Source: Glaesserella sp041817755
Lineage (GTDB): Bacteria > Pseudomonadota > Gammaproteobacteria > Enterobacterales > Pasteurellaceae
Length of the DNA stretch: 64,000 nucleotides
Direction of reading: 5' to 3'
Assembly: GCF_041817755.1 (NCBI RefSeq)
Contig: NZ_JBGYBX010000044.1
Location: 1 to 64,000 of the forward strand
The notes beneath the pieces were generated by a model, which searched no databases, was not told the origin of the DNA, and saw only the letters and a list, made by a program, of their open reading frames with translations. The position numbers and the translations under genes were made by a program. This document shows, piece by piece, positions 1 through 7,136 of the stretch (its first letter is position 1; each line of letters opens with the position of its first letter).

Positions 1-237
1 GAGCTGGCGAAGGTGCTGATTAAATTTATCGAGGCGGGGATTCAAATTAATCTTCTGACCCATTCGCTAGGTGCCCGGGTGGCGCTTTCCGCCTTAAATG
101 TGTTGGGGGATTTTGACGGTGCGTATGATGAGAAAATAGATAACCTGATAATGTGGGAGCCGGCGGTGGCGGATAATGCGTTTACCGATAAATATACCCG
201 AAGTATGAACCCGATAGCGATGGAGATTTTTCCTTAA
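1..237 (+). CDS. Alpha/beta-hydrolase family protein, 3' end only
   Basis: The reading frame is open from base 1, so the gene begins upstream of the window. Only about 78 C-terminal residues are visible. They include a nucleophile-elbow-like motif THSLGAR, where the serine would be the catalytic nucleophile. This resembles the DUF900 / alpha-beta hydrolase group, whose substrates are mostly unknown. It ends with TAA at 235-237, immediately before a fragment of an unrelated aldehyde dehydrogenase. Whether the hydrolase is itself full length cannot be seen. The assignment rests on one motif and local similarity, so the family is likely and the function unknown. Confidence 0.6.
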   Translation, partial: ELAKVLIKFIEAGIQINLLTHSLGARVALSALNVLGDFDGAYDEKIDNLIMWEPAVADNAFTDKYTRSMNPIAMEIFP

Positions 238-241
238 CAGC

Positions 242-559
242 ATGGATATTCTCCGCTCTGAAATTTTCGCCCCAGTTATCCCTGTTGCGACTTTCGATAC
301 CGTTGATGAAGTGATTGCATTGGCAAATGACTGTGAATATGGCTTAACCTCTTCCGTTTACACACAAAATATCAACAAAGCGATGAAAGTCGTTTCTCGC
401 TTAAAATTCGGTGAAACCTATGTAAACCGTGAAAACTTTGAGGCGATGCAAGGCTTCCATGCAGGTTGGCGCAAATCGGGTATTGGCGGAGCGGACGGTA
501 AACACGGTTTAGAAGAGTACCTCCAAACGCATGTGGTTTATCTGCAATTTGATGCATAA
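242..559 (+). pseudogene. aldA: aldA remnant: C-terminal quarter of lactaldehyde dehydrogenase
   Basis: The frame encodes about 105 residues closely resembling the C-terminus of E. coli AldA (NAD-dependent lactaldehyde/glycolaldehyde dehydrogenase, normally about 479 aa). Conserved stretches include FGETYVNRENFEAMQGFHAGW and KSGIGGADGKHGLEEYLQT. The Rossmann NAD-binding region and the catalytic cysteine are missing. The frame is closed upstream by a TAG at 215-217, and the sequence before about 240 belongs to the hydrolase, so the break lies near 218-242. There is an ATG at 242, but no convincing ribosome-binding site. I read it as a deletion or recombination remnant and not a functional enzyme. 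Confidence 0.8.
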
Positions 560-570
560 AAAGGATAAAA

Positions 571-607
571 AAATGAGCGCTTCTTGCAGTAAAGGAGCGC
601 TCATTTT
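571..607. terminator. Bidirectional intrinsic terminator between aldA remnant and murA
   Basis: Inverted repeat with arms AAATGAGCGCT and AGCGCTCATTT around a loop of about 15 bases. A-rich sequence precedes it and T-rich sequence follows, so it can terminate both converging transcripts. Confidence 0.7.
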
Positions 608-633
608 ATTGCATAACTCAGAATGTTTATCGC

Positions 634-1896
634 TTATTCGCTGAAGCGTTCAATGCGAGCGCCCAATTTTTGGAGTTTGGCTTCGATATTTTCATAACCG
701 CGATCGATGTGATAAATTCGATCGACGATCGTTTCACCGTTAGCGATACAACCGGCTAGCACTAGACTGATTGAAGCCCGCAAATCCGTTGCCATGACCT
801 GTGCACCGGATAAGCGCTCTACGCCATGGCAAATTGCGGTATTTCCTTCAATTTCGGCTTTTGCTCCCATACGAATTAATTCAGGGATATGCATGAAGCG
901 GTTTTCAAAGATCGTTTCGGTAATTTTACTAGTACCTTCCGCAACGGCGTTTAGCAAAGTGAATTGGGCTTGCATATCCGTTGGGAATCCCGGGTGGGGC
1001 ATGGTACGGATATTCACCGCTTTCGGGCGTAAACCGAGAGAATCCAGCGTGATGGTACTATCGGTAACATCGACCTGCATACCTGCTTCACGTAATTTCT
1101 CAATCACAGCATCAAGCGTGTCCGCTTTGGTTCCGCGGCAAACGATTCGTCCGCCCGAGACGGCGGCTGCGACTAAAAACGTGCCAGTTTCGATACGATC
1201 GGGTACGATATGATGTTGGCATCCGCGTAAACGCTCGACACCGTCGATGGTGATCGTATCGCTACCGGCACCTGAAATATTGGCACCCATTTTATTTAAA
1301 AAGATTGCCGTATCGACGATTTCAGGTTCACGGGCGGCATTTTCGATGATGGTTTTTCCTTTGGCAAGCGTTGCAGCCATCATAACGGATAATGTCGCAC
1401 CGACGCTGACTTTATCCATCAGAATACGAGCGCCTTGCAGGCGATCCACTACATCCGCTTTGACGTAGCCTTCATCAAGAATGATCCGAGCGCCCATTTT
1501 TTCTAAGCCGCTAATATGCATGTCAACGGGTCTCGCGCCGATTGTGCATCCTCCCGGCAGAGAAACTTGCCCTTGATGAAAACGGGCAACTAGTGGTGCA
1601 AGCGCCCAAATCGAGGCTCGCATGGTTTTAACCAGTTCGTAAGGGGCGATGTAATGATCAATTTTACTTGCATTGATGTGTACCGTTCCGGATGTGTCAC
1701 GTTCAACGACGACACCTAATTTACGTAAGATTTTGAAGGTAGTATCGACATCTTTAAGGTTCGGAACATTGGTCAACGTAATCGGTTCTTCTGCAAGAAT
1801 AGAGGCAAAAAGAATAGGTAATGCGGCATTTTTTGCGCCTGAAATATCAACGGTTCCGTTTAAGGTAAACGGACCGTGAACACGAAATTTTTCCAT
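634..1896 (-). CDS. murA: UDP-N-acetylglucosamine 1-carboxyvinyltransferase MurA
   Basis: MurA transfers enolpyruvate from phosphoenolpyruvate to UDP-GlcNAc, the first committed step of peptidoglycan precursor synthesis in the cytosol. The 420-residue length is normal for the family. The catalytic cysteine sits in PGGCTIGARPVDMHI near residue 117; it is the residue alkylated by fosfomycin. Further family motifs are SGAKNAALPI near residue 19 and PHPGFPTDMQAQ near residue 300. It is the last gene of a leftward block following ibaG and the mla genes, the order also seen in E. coli (mla-ibaG-murA). About 115 bases containing a DNA uptake signal separate it from ibaG. Confidence 0.97.
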   Translation of the reverse strand: MEKFRVHGPFTLNGTVDISGAKNAALPILFASILAEEPITLTNVPNLKDVDTTFKILRKLGVVVERDTSGTVHINASKIDHYIAPYELVKTMRASIWALAPLVARFHQGQVSLPGGCTIGARPVDMHISGLEKMGARIILDEGYVKADVVDRLQGARILMDKVSVGATLSVMMAATLAKGKTIIENAAREPEIVDTAIFLNKMGANISGAGSDTITIDGVERLRGCQHHIVPDRIETGTFLVAAAVSGGRIVCRGTKADTLDAVIEKLREAGMQVDVTDSTITLDSLGLRPKAVNIRTMPHPGFPTDMQAQFTLLNAVAEGTSKITETIFENRFMHIPELIRMGAKAEIEGNTAICHGVERLSGAQVMATDLRASISLVLAGCIANGETIVDRIYHIDRGYENIEAKLQKLGARIERFSE

Positions 1897-1943
1897 TTTG
1901 ATTCCTTATAAAATAATGGAAAATTGAATACGGAAAGCCGGTT

Positions 1944-1952
1944 ACAAGCGGT
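1944..1952 (+). repeat. DNA uptake sequence (Apl type)
   Basis: Exact ACAAGCGGT in the murA-ibaG intergenic region, followed about 20 bases later by a T-run and TTGCAAA, the extended form of the Apl-clade uptake signal. Confidence 0.8.
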
Positions 1953-2010
1953 GAGATCTTCATGATTTTTTGCAAATAACGGCTTTCGGTGCTCAATTTT
2001 CAATTTTGAA

Positions 2011-2268
2011 TTAACCCGCCATATTTAACAGACGTTCTCTTTTCCACTGTTCGGTGGTAAATGTTTTAATCGTGAGGGCGTGGATCACATTGGTGGCAAA
2101 GAGTTCCGTGAGCGGGGCATAAATCATTTGTTGTTGTTTGACTTTAGACAGTGAAGCAAAGGCATCACTGACGGCGATAACGCCGTAATGCGCATTTTCT
2201 CCCTGAACATAAACTTCGGTAAGATTAAGTGCATTTTTGAGCAACTCTTCAATTTGTTTTGGTTCCAT
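2011..2268 (-). CDS. ibaG: BolA-family protein IbaG (YrbA)
   Basis: Small BolA/YrbA-like protein of 85 residues. Family members bind monothiol glutaredoxins and Fe-S clusters, and IbaG is linked to acid response and envelope homeostasis. The start at 2268 (MEPKQIEELLKN) is preferred over an ATG 33 bases upstream. It matches the usual YrbA N-terminus and places the gene directly after mlaB with a one-base gap, which suggests translational coupling. The conserved BolA region spans roughly residues 20-80, including AVSDAFASLSKVKQQQMIY. Its position between mlaB and murA is conserved in gammaproteobacteria. Confidence 0.9.
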   Translation of the reverse strand: MEPKQIEELLKNALNLTEVYVQGENAHYGVIAVSDAFASLSKVKQQQMIYAPLTELFATNVIHALTIKTFTTEQWKRERLLNMAG

Positions 2269-2269
2269 A

Positions 2270-2608
2270 TTATTTTTTATTCTCGCGTAAGAAAGTCGCA
2301 AACCATTCGGCTAAATCAAACAATTCCGCTAATTTTCGGATTGCTTCGGATACGTTGATTAGATGGTTGCTGTGTGTTTGTTGGTAATGATGAAGTAATT
2401 CGGCAAGTAGGGTAAAACCTGCAGAATCTATTCTTTCCAGTTCTTTTAAATCCCAGTAAATTTGTTGTTTGGCTTTTGGTGATAAAAAAGAAGCACGTTG
2501 CTTCCATAACGGAAGCAACGTGTCTCGTGTGAGTTCACCAAAAAGTTTTACAATCAGACTTTCATGGTTTTCCTGAATGTGCCATTGTAGTGAATTTTGG
2601 ATTTGCAT
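2270..2608 (-). CDS. mlaB: MlaB, STAS-domain subunit of the Mla lipid transporter
   Basis: A 112-residue cytoplasmic STAS-domain protein. MlaB binds the ATPase MlaF and stabilises the MlaFEDB inner-membrane complex that moves phospholipids between the inner and outer membrane. The STAS core is recognisable around residues 48-70 (YWDLKELERIDSAGFTLLAELL), where the DSAGF segment matches the typical STAS helix motif. It lies six bases after mlaC and is followed after one base by ibaG. STAS proteins diverge strongly, so part of the assignment comes from the complete mlaFEDCB context. Confidence 0.88.
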   Translation of the reverse strand: MQIQNSLQWHIQENHESLIVKLFGELTRDTLLPLWKQRASFLSPKAKQQIYWDLKELERIDSAGFTLLAELLHHYQQTHSNHLINVSEAIRKLAELFDLAEWFATFLRENKK

Positions 2609-2614
2609 AAAGAA

Positions 2615-3253
2615 TTATTTACTTAAAGTGATCGGTTGTTTCGCGGATTGGGATACTTGCGCCGTGAGAGCATCGATACCTTGTTGACGTAAAATTCCGC
2701 TCCATTCGTTTTGCTTTGTCGCAACCATACTCACGCCTTCAGCCGCCATATCGTAAGCTTGCCATTCACCGGTTTTGCTGTTTTTACGCCATTTGAAATC
2801 TAATTTGAGCGGTTGGGCATTTCCTGTTTGTAAGACGTTGACGCGAATGCTGACAATGGATTTATCCCCGACAGGTTTTTCACTCTCGATTTGGACTTGT
2901 TGATCGCTGTATTGCGTTAATACTTGTGCATAAGATTGCTCAATAAATTGCCCGAATGCCGTGAAAAATGCTTCGCGTTGCGCATCGCTGGCAGATGATA
3001 AGTTTTTACCTAATACCAATTGCCCGGCATATTTCACATGAATATGCGGCATCAGGTCATTGCGTACGATAGTCCGTAAATAATTCGGATCTTTTTTTAT
3101 TTTGTTTTGATTTGCTTTGATATCACCAAAAAGTTTATCCGCCGTTTGTTGCATTAATACGTAAGGGCTGGTAGATGCCAATGCGGTGGTTGATAGAAAC
3201 GTCGTAAATGCAACCATACCGGTGACTAAAATTTTTTTGAGGGTTTTGATCAT
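2615..3253 (-). CDS. mlaC: MlaC, periplasmic phospholipid-binding protein
   Basis: A 212-residue exported protein with a clear signal peptide (basic MIKTLKK, then a hydrophobic core ending near ALA at residue 26). MlaC shuttles phospholipid between the outer-membrane MlaA complex and MlaD. The middle shows the family pattern, such as YLRTIVRNDLMPHIHVKYAGQ and QREAFFTAFGQFIEQSYAQVL. Length matches the family. It sits between mlaD (about 75 bases upstream) and mlaB (six bases downstream). Confidence 0.93.
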   Translation of the reverse strand: MIKTLKKILVTGMVAFTTFLSTTALASTSPYVLMQQTADKLFGDIKANQNKIKKDPNYLRTIVRNDLMPHIHVKYAGQLVLGKNLSSASDAQREAFFTAFGQFIEQSYAQVLTQYSDQQVQIESEKPVGDKSIVSIRVNVLQTGNAQPLKLDFKWRKNSKTGEWQAYDMAAEGVSMVATKQNEWSGILRQQGIDALTAQVSQSAKQPITLSK

Positions 3254-3328
3254 GATGTTAAAACTCCAACGTTAAAAGCGGGTGATGATCCCACTATACT
3301 TAATTTTATGGTAAGCGTTTGCCCACCG

Positions 3329-3841
3329 TTATTGTTCCGCTTTGGGTTCTGCGGTTTCTTCCGTTTTATCGGATTTTTTATCGCCATATAAGAACTGACC
3401 GATTAAATCTTCAAGTACCATGGCTGAATTGGTGTCTGTAAAGGTTGCTCCTTCTTTTAACATATCGGTTTCACCTTCAATCATAAAACCGATGTTTAAT
3501 GCGATATATTGTTCACCGAGTAAGCCTGCCGTTTTTATGGAGAGCGAACTGGTATCCGGAATTTGGTTAAATTCTTCGTTTATTGCTAATGTTACTCGAG
3601 GTGTATAGGTTTTCGCATCCAGTTGGATATCGGATACTCTGCCGACAACCACACCGCCGACCTTAATCGGCGCACGGACTTTTAGTCCTCCGATATTATC
3701 GAAAGTTGCATAAAGCGTATAAGTTTTTTCTGAGCTGAATCCCTGAACATTTGCTACCCGTAAACCCAAAAATACGAGAGCCGCTAAACCGAGCAGAACA
3801 AACAAGCCTACCCAAAATTCATATTTAATTGATTGACGCAT
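3329..3841 (-). CDS. mlaD: MlaD, MCE-domain subunit of the Mla transporter
   Basis: A 170-residue protein with one N-terminal membrane anchor (about residues 8-28) and one MCE domain (about 38-118). The MCE domain is marked by YATFDNIGGLKVRAPIKVGG and GLLGEQYIALNIG. MlaD forms a periplasmic hexameric ring on MlaE that handles the lipid. The C-terminal 35 residues are acidic and lysine-rich and look disordered. The gene is 16 bases downstream of mlaE. Confidence 0.94.
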   Translation of the reverse strand: MRQSIKYEFWVGLFVLLGLAALVFLGLRVANVQGFSSEKTYTLYATFDNIGGLKVRAPIKVGGVVVGRVSDIQLDAKTYTPRVTLAINEEFNQIPDTSSLSIKTAGLLGEQYIALNIGFMIEGETDMLKEGATFTDTNSAMVLEDLIGQFLYGDKKSDKTEETAEPKAEQ

Positions 3842-3857
3842 TTTATTTCCTTTTAAA

Positions 3858-4634
3858 TCATCCGCCGAACATAATGGCGGTTAAAATAAAGTCTAATCCT
3901 AATACAACAAGTGACGAATGTACGACGGTTCGTGTTGTTGCTTGACTGATTCCTTCCGATGTCGGGATTGCATCATAGCCGTTAAAAAGTGCAATCCAAA
4001 CGACGGCAAAAGCAAATGCAATACTTTTAATAAAGCCGTTGAATAAATCACCGACGGTAACGGTATTTTGCATCACTGACCAAAAACTGCCGGCATCTAC
4101 GCCTTTCCAATCTACGCCGACTAAAGAACCGCCCCATATACCGATTGCGGTAAAAATAACGGCAAGTATCGGCATTGCGATAATACCGGCCCAAAAACGT
4201 GGTGCAATTACGCGTCTGAGCGGATCAATCGCCATCATTTCAAGACTGGAAAGTTGTTCCGTTGCTTTCATTAAACCGATTTCCGCAGTTAACGCAGAGC
4301 CGGCTCGTCCTGCAAATAATAATGCCGTTACCACCGGACCTAATTCCCTTAATAGTGAGAGTGAAACCAGTTGCCCCAAGCTGGTTTCAGCCGAAAAGTC
4401 TACGAGTACAACGTAACCTTGTAAGCCGAGAACCATGCCGATAAACAGTCCGGACAACATGATGATTAACAGTGACTGAACGCCCAATACGTGTAACTGT
4501 TTTATCAGCAATGGGGTATGTTTGCGGATTTCGGGTTTACCGATTAACGCCCCCCACAACATGAAACTTGAGCGACCTATAGCTTGGATAAATTTTATTA
4601 CTGATGCGCCGATTGCAGAGATAAAATCATTCAT
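3858..4634 (-). CDS. mlaE: MlaE, permease subunit of the Mla transporter
   Basis: A 258-residue integral membrane permease (MlaE/YrbE family) with about five hydrophobic segments and the conserved RAGSALTAEIGLMKATEQ loop that contacts the ATPase. A longer frame exists upstream, but the start at 4634 (MNDFISAIGASVIKF) fits the family N-terminus. It overlaps the end of mlaF by eight bases, whereas the longer version would overlap by about 200. Overlap with mlaF suggests coupled translation. Confidence 0.93.
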   Translation of the reverse strand: MNDFISAIGASVIKFIQAIGRSSFMLWGALIGKPEIRKHTPLLIKQLHVLGVQSLLIIMLSGLFIGMVLGLQGYVVLVDFSAETSLGQLVSLSLLRELGPVVTALLFAGRAGSALTAEIGLMKATEQLSSLEMMAIDPLRRVIAPRFWAGIIAMPILAVIFTAIGIWGGSLVGVDWKGVDAGSFWSVMQNTVTVGDLFNGFIKSIAFAFAVVWIALFNGYDAIPTSEGISQATTRTVVHSSLVVLGLDFILTAIMFGG

Positions 4635-5430
4635 TAAATAGTTCCTCTGTATATTCTTTAGCCGGATAATGAAATCTGACCGGTCCATCAGCTTTACCGG
4701 ATAAAAATTGAATGACTTGAGGATCTTGACTTGCCATGAGATTTTCCGGTGTTCCCTCCGCAATAATGCGCTTATCTGCAACAATGTAAGCATAGTCGGC
4801 AATACTGAGTACTTCCGTAACATCATGAGAAACCACGATAGAAGTCAAATTAAGCGCTTGATTCAGCTTTTTAATAAGATCAACAATGACCCCCATGCTG
4901 ATAGGATCTTGTCCGGTAAAAGGCTCATCGTACATAATCAAGTCAGGATCTAAGGCAATTGCGCGAGCCAATGCGGCTCGGCGTGCCATTCCGCCGGAAA
5001 GTTCTGACGGCATTAATTGTGCTGCACCTCTAAGACCGACAGCCTCAAGTTTCATTAACACCAGCTTTCGAATTAAACTTTCGGGTAAACGAGTATGCTC
5101 TCGGATTGGGAAAGCAACATTATCAAACGTAGATAAATCCGTAAATAATGCTCCGGATTGGAACAGCATTCCCATACGTTGACGGATTTCATAAAGCGTT
5201 TTATTGGAAGACTTGCAAACATCCTGTCCGTCAAACAAGATCTCTCCTGATTCCGGAATGAGTTGACCGCCGATAAGACGCAATAATGTCGTTTTACCGA
5301 TACCGGACGGTCCCATGATGGCCGTTATTTTACCTTTCTGTACGCGTAGATTCAGGTTATCGTAAATGATTCGATCTCCCCGTTTAAACGTGAGGTTTTT
5401 GACTTCAACCAAGTTTGTTATATCACGCAT
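4627..5430 (-). CDS. mlaF: MlaF, ATPase subunit of the Mla transporter
   Basis: A 267-residue ABC ATPase energising phospholipid transport. Walker A is GPSGIGKTTL near residue 40. The signature is LSGGMARRAALARA near residue 144 and Walker B is LIMYDEPFTGQDP. First gene of the leftward mlaFEDCB-ibaG-murA block. A good sigma-70-like promoter lies upstream at 5464-5492. Confidence 0.95.
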   Translation of the reverse strand: MRDITNLVEVKNLTFKRGDRIIYDNLNLRVQKGKITAIMGPSGIGKTTLLRLIGGQLIPESGEILFDGQDVCKSSNKTLYEIRQRMGMLFQSGALFTDLSTFDNVAFPIREHTRLPESLIRKLVLMKLEAVGLRGAAQLMPSELSGGMARRAALARAIALDPDLIMYDEPFTGQDPISMGVIVDLIKKLNQALNLTSIVVSHDVTEVLSIADYAYIVADKRIIAEGTPENLMASQDPQVIQFLSGKADGPVRFHYPAKEYTEELFNE

Positions 5431-5463
5431 TAATATCTTCTTTTTTGTCCAAAATGACCGCGA

Positions 5464-5492
5464 ATAATCTATAAATGTTCACACAATGTCAA
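5464..5492 (-). promoter_or_regulatory. Candidate sigma-70 promoter of the mla operon
   Basis: Read on the minus strand: TTGACA (5492-5487, perfect -35), a 17-base spacer, then GATTAT (5469-5464). It lies about 35-60 bases upstream of the mlaF start. The -10 element matches the consensus at four of six positions. Confidence 0.55.
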
Positions 5493-5530
5493 ATTACTTT
5501 AATTAATCCGACAAAAAAATAGGCAACGAA

Positions 5531-5566
5531 AAAGGCATATTGAATGTTTAGTTTCAATATGCCTTT
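5531..5566 (-). terminator. Intrinsic terminator after dolP
   Basis: On the minus strand, arms AAAGGCATATTGAA and TTCAATATGCCTTT form a 14-base-pair stem with an eight-base loop, ending in a short U-run. It ends the rsmI-side leftward block (lpoA-yraN-diaA-dolP) just before the mla promoter. Confidence 0.8.
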
Positions 5567-5579
5567 CGGCAATAAGATG

Positions 5580-6170
5580 CTATTGAGCATAAGTAATAAC
5601 TTTGATGACTTTTGTCACACCACTGATATGACGCGCAACCTCAGCCGCCGCATTGGCTTGTGTGGTTGAAAGATTCCCCATCAAAAAGACTTCGCCGTTT
5701 TCGGTAATAACTTTAACATCCGTCGCTTTCACTTCGGCATTCACCAGTAGTTTAGACTTGATTTTCGTCGTTATCCAGCTGTCTTGACTGATTTGTCCGA
5801 CACTGATTTTTTCGCCGATTCGGATTTCATTGTAGACGGTTGATACCCCTTCTACACCGGCGGCAACATTTTTAGCCGCTTCTTTCACTGAGTCATTCGG
5901 AGCCTGACCGATAAGAAGCACTTTACCGTTGTATGAAACGACATTAATGCGGGCTTCTTCTTTAATTTGAGCATCTTTATTGAGGTTATATGCTACTTTT
6001 TCTTCTAATGTTTCATCATCTAATTGGCGTCCTGCGGTACGGGGATCCGTTGCGACTTTTGTTGCAACGGCAGCACCGCCGACAACGGCAGTAGCAAGAC
6101 AACCCTGCAATGATGCGAAGGTAAATGCAAACAGGCTTGCAAGACTGATACGTTTAATGATTTTTACCAT
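5580..6170 (-). CDS. dolP: DolP (YraP), BON-domain outer-membrane lipoprotein
   Basis: A 196-residue lipoprotein. The signal peptide ends in the lipobox LQGC (Cys near residue 24). It is followed by two BON domains (about residues 50-115 and 125-195), with motifs such as VSYNGKVLLIGQAPN and ITENGEVFLMGNLST. In E. coli DolP sits in the inner leaflet of the outer membrane, binds anionic lipid and supports BAM function and amidase control. It is the last gene of the conserved lpoA-yraN-diaA-dolP order. Starts 17 bases after diaA ends. Confidence 0.92.
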   Translation of the reverse strand: MVKIIKRISLASLFAFTFASLQGCLATAVVGGAAVATKVATDPRTAGRQLDDETLEEKVAYNLNKDAQIKEEARINVVSYNGKVLLIGQAPNDSVKEAAKNVAAGVEGVSTVYNEIRIGEKISVGQISQDSWITTKIKSKLLVNAEVKATDVKVITENGEVFLMGNLSTTQANAAAEVARHISGVTKVIKVITYAQ

Positions 6171-6187
6171 AATGGGCTCCTTTTATT

Positions 6188-6778
6188 TTAGTGGGAAGCG
6201 GGGTTAAACAATAAGTTATCGACTAATTCACATAGTAGGTTAATACAAAATTGATGTCCTTCAATAATACGCAATTCGTTGATCGAGGGCATTTCAATTT
6301 CAAGATCGCCTTCTTCAAGTAAACCTTTAGTGTGATCATTCAGACTACTGGTAAACGCAAAAATTTCCAAATTTTCATTATTAGCACAATGAATTGCATT
6401 GAGTACGGCTTCTTCATTACCGATAGGAGAAAAGGCGATAAAAAGATCACCTTCTTTTGCAATAACTTGCAATTGTTTTCTATATATTTGCGAGAGTTCT
6501 TTATCTTGATTCAAACAGCCTACAAGCATGCCGTCAAATTGTAGCAAATGCGCGAAAAGACTGGGGCGAGCCAAATCATATCGATGTAACAGGTTGCTGA
6601 CTAATAACTGTGCATTCGCATAAGAGCGGCCGTATCCGCATACGATAATTTTATTTCCGCGTAATAAGCAGGCGACAATGCGATTAGCCGCTTCATTCAA
6701 GACGGAGGGTAATAATTCGGCTGCTGCAATTTGAATTTGAATACTTTCGCTAAATCGATCTTGGATCTTTTCTAACAT
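6188..6778 (-). CDS. diaA: DiaA, SIS-domain DnaA-binding protein
   Basis: A 196-residue SIS (sugar isomerase) domain protein. DiaA tetramers bind DnaA and promote its assembly at the origin. The N-terminus (residues 1-40) resembles E. coli DiaA, and SIS-domain features appear at GNKIIVCGYGRS and FSPIGNEEAVLNAI. The E. coli pattern GNGTSAANAQH reads GYGRSYANAQL here, so the putative ligand loop has changed. Position between yraN and dolP matches E. coli and supports DiaA over GmhA, also a SIS protein. It follows yraN after one base. Confidence 0.87.
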   Translation of the reverse strand: MLEKIQDRFSESIQIQIAAAELLPSVLNEAANRIVACLLRGNKIIVCGYGRSYANAQLLVSNLLHRYDLARPSLFAHLLQFDGMLVGCLNQDKELSQIYRKQLQVIAKEGDLFIAFSPIGNEEAVLNAIHCANNENLEIFAFTSSLNDHTKGLLEEGDLEIEMPSINELRIIEGHQFCINLLCELVDNLLFNPASH

Positions 6779-6779
6779 A

Positions 6780-7136
6780 TTAACCTAAAAAATTTTTTAT
6801 CCATAAAGGCGGATTATTTCCTTCAAAAGCAACGACATCAAAGCGACAATCAGCGGTATCTAAACTTTTATTTAAACGGGCTAACCATAAATTAGCGGCT
6901 TTCAGCCATTTTTGTTGCTTTGAATAATTAATGCTTTCCACAGCAGAACCGAAATCGGCGTTTTTTCGTTGACGGACTTCAATAAAGACGACAGTATCGT
7001 TGTGCCGCATGATAAGATCAAGTTCTCCGCATTTAAAAGACTGATTTTGAGCAATAAACGTAAGACCTTGTGTTTCTAAAAATACCCTTGCTTTTTGCTC
7101 AAAATCAGCGCCTTGGGAACGCTTATTAATTTGCAT
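6780..7136 (-). CDS. yraN: YraN, UPF0102 endonuclease-fold protein
   Basis: UPF0102 family protein of 118 residues with the restriction-endonuclease-like core: GELDLIMRHNDTVVFIEVRQR, where the E/D...ExR pattern gives the catalytic Asp/Glu. No firm function is known for the family. I chose the ATG at 7136 (MQINKRSQGADFEQ) over a TTG two codons upstream. The gene overlaps the end of lpoA by 11 bases, consistent with the conserved lpoA-yraN pair. Confidence 0.9.
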   Translation of the reverse strand: MQINKRSQGADFEQKARVFLETQGLTFIAQNQSFKCGELDLIMRHNDTVVFIEVRQRKNADFGSAVESINYSKQQKWLKAANLWLARLNKSLDTADCRFDVVAFEGNNPPLWIKNFLG

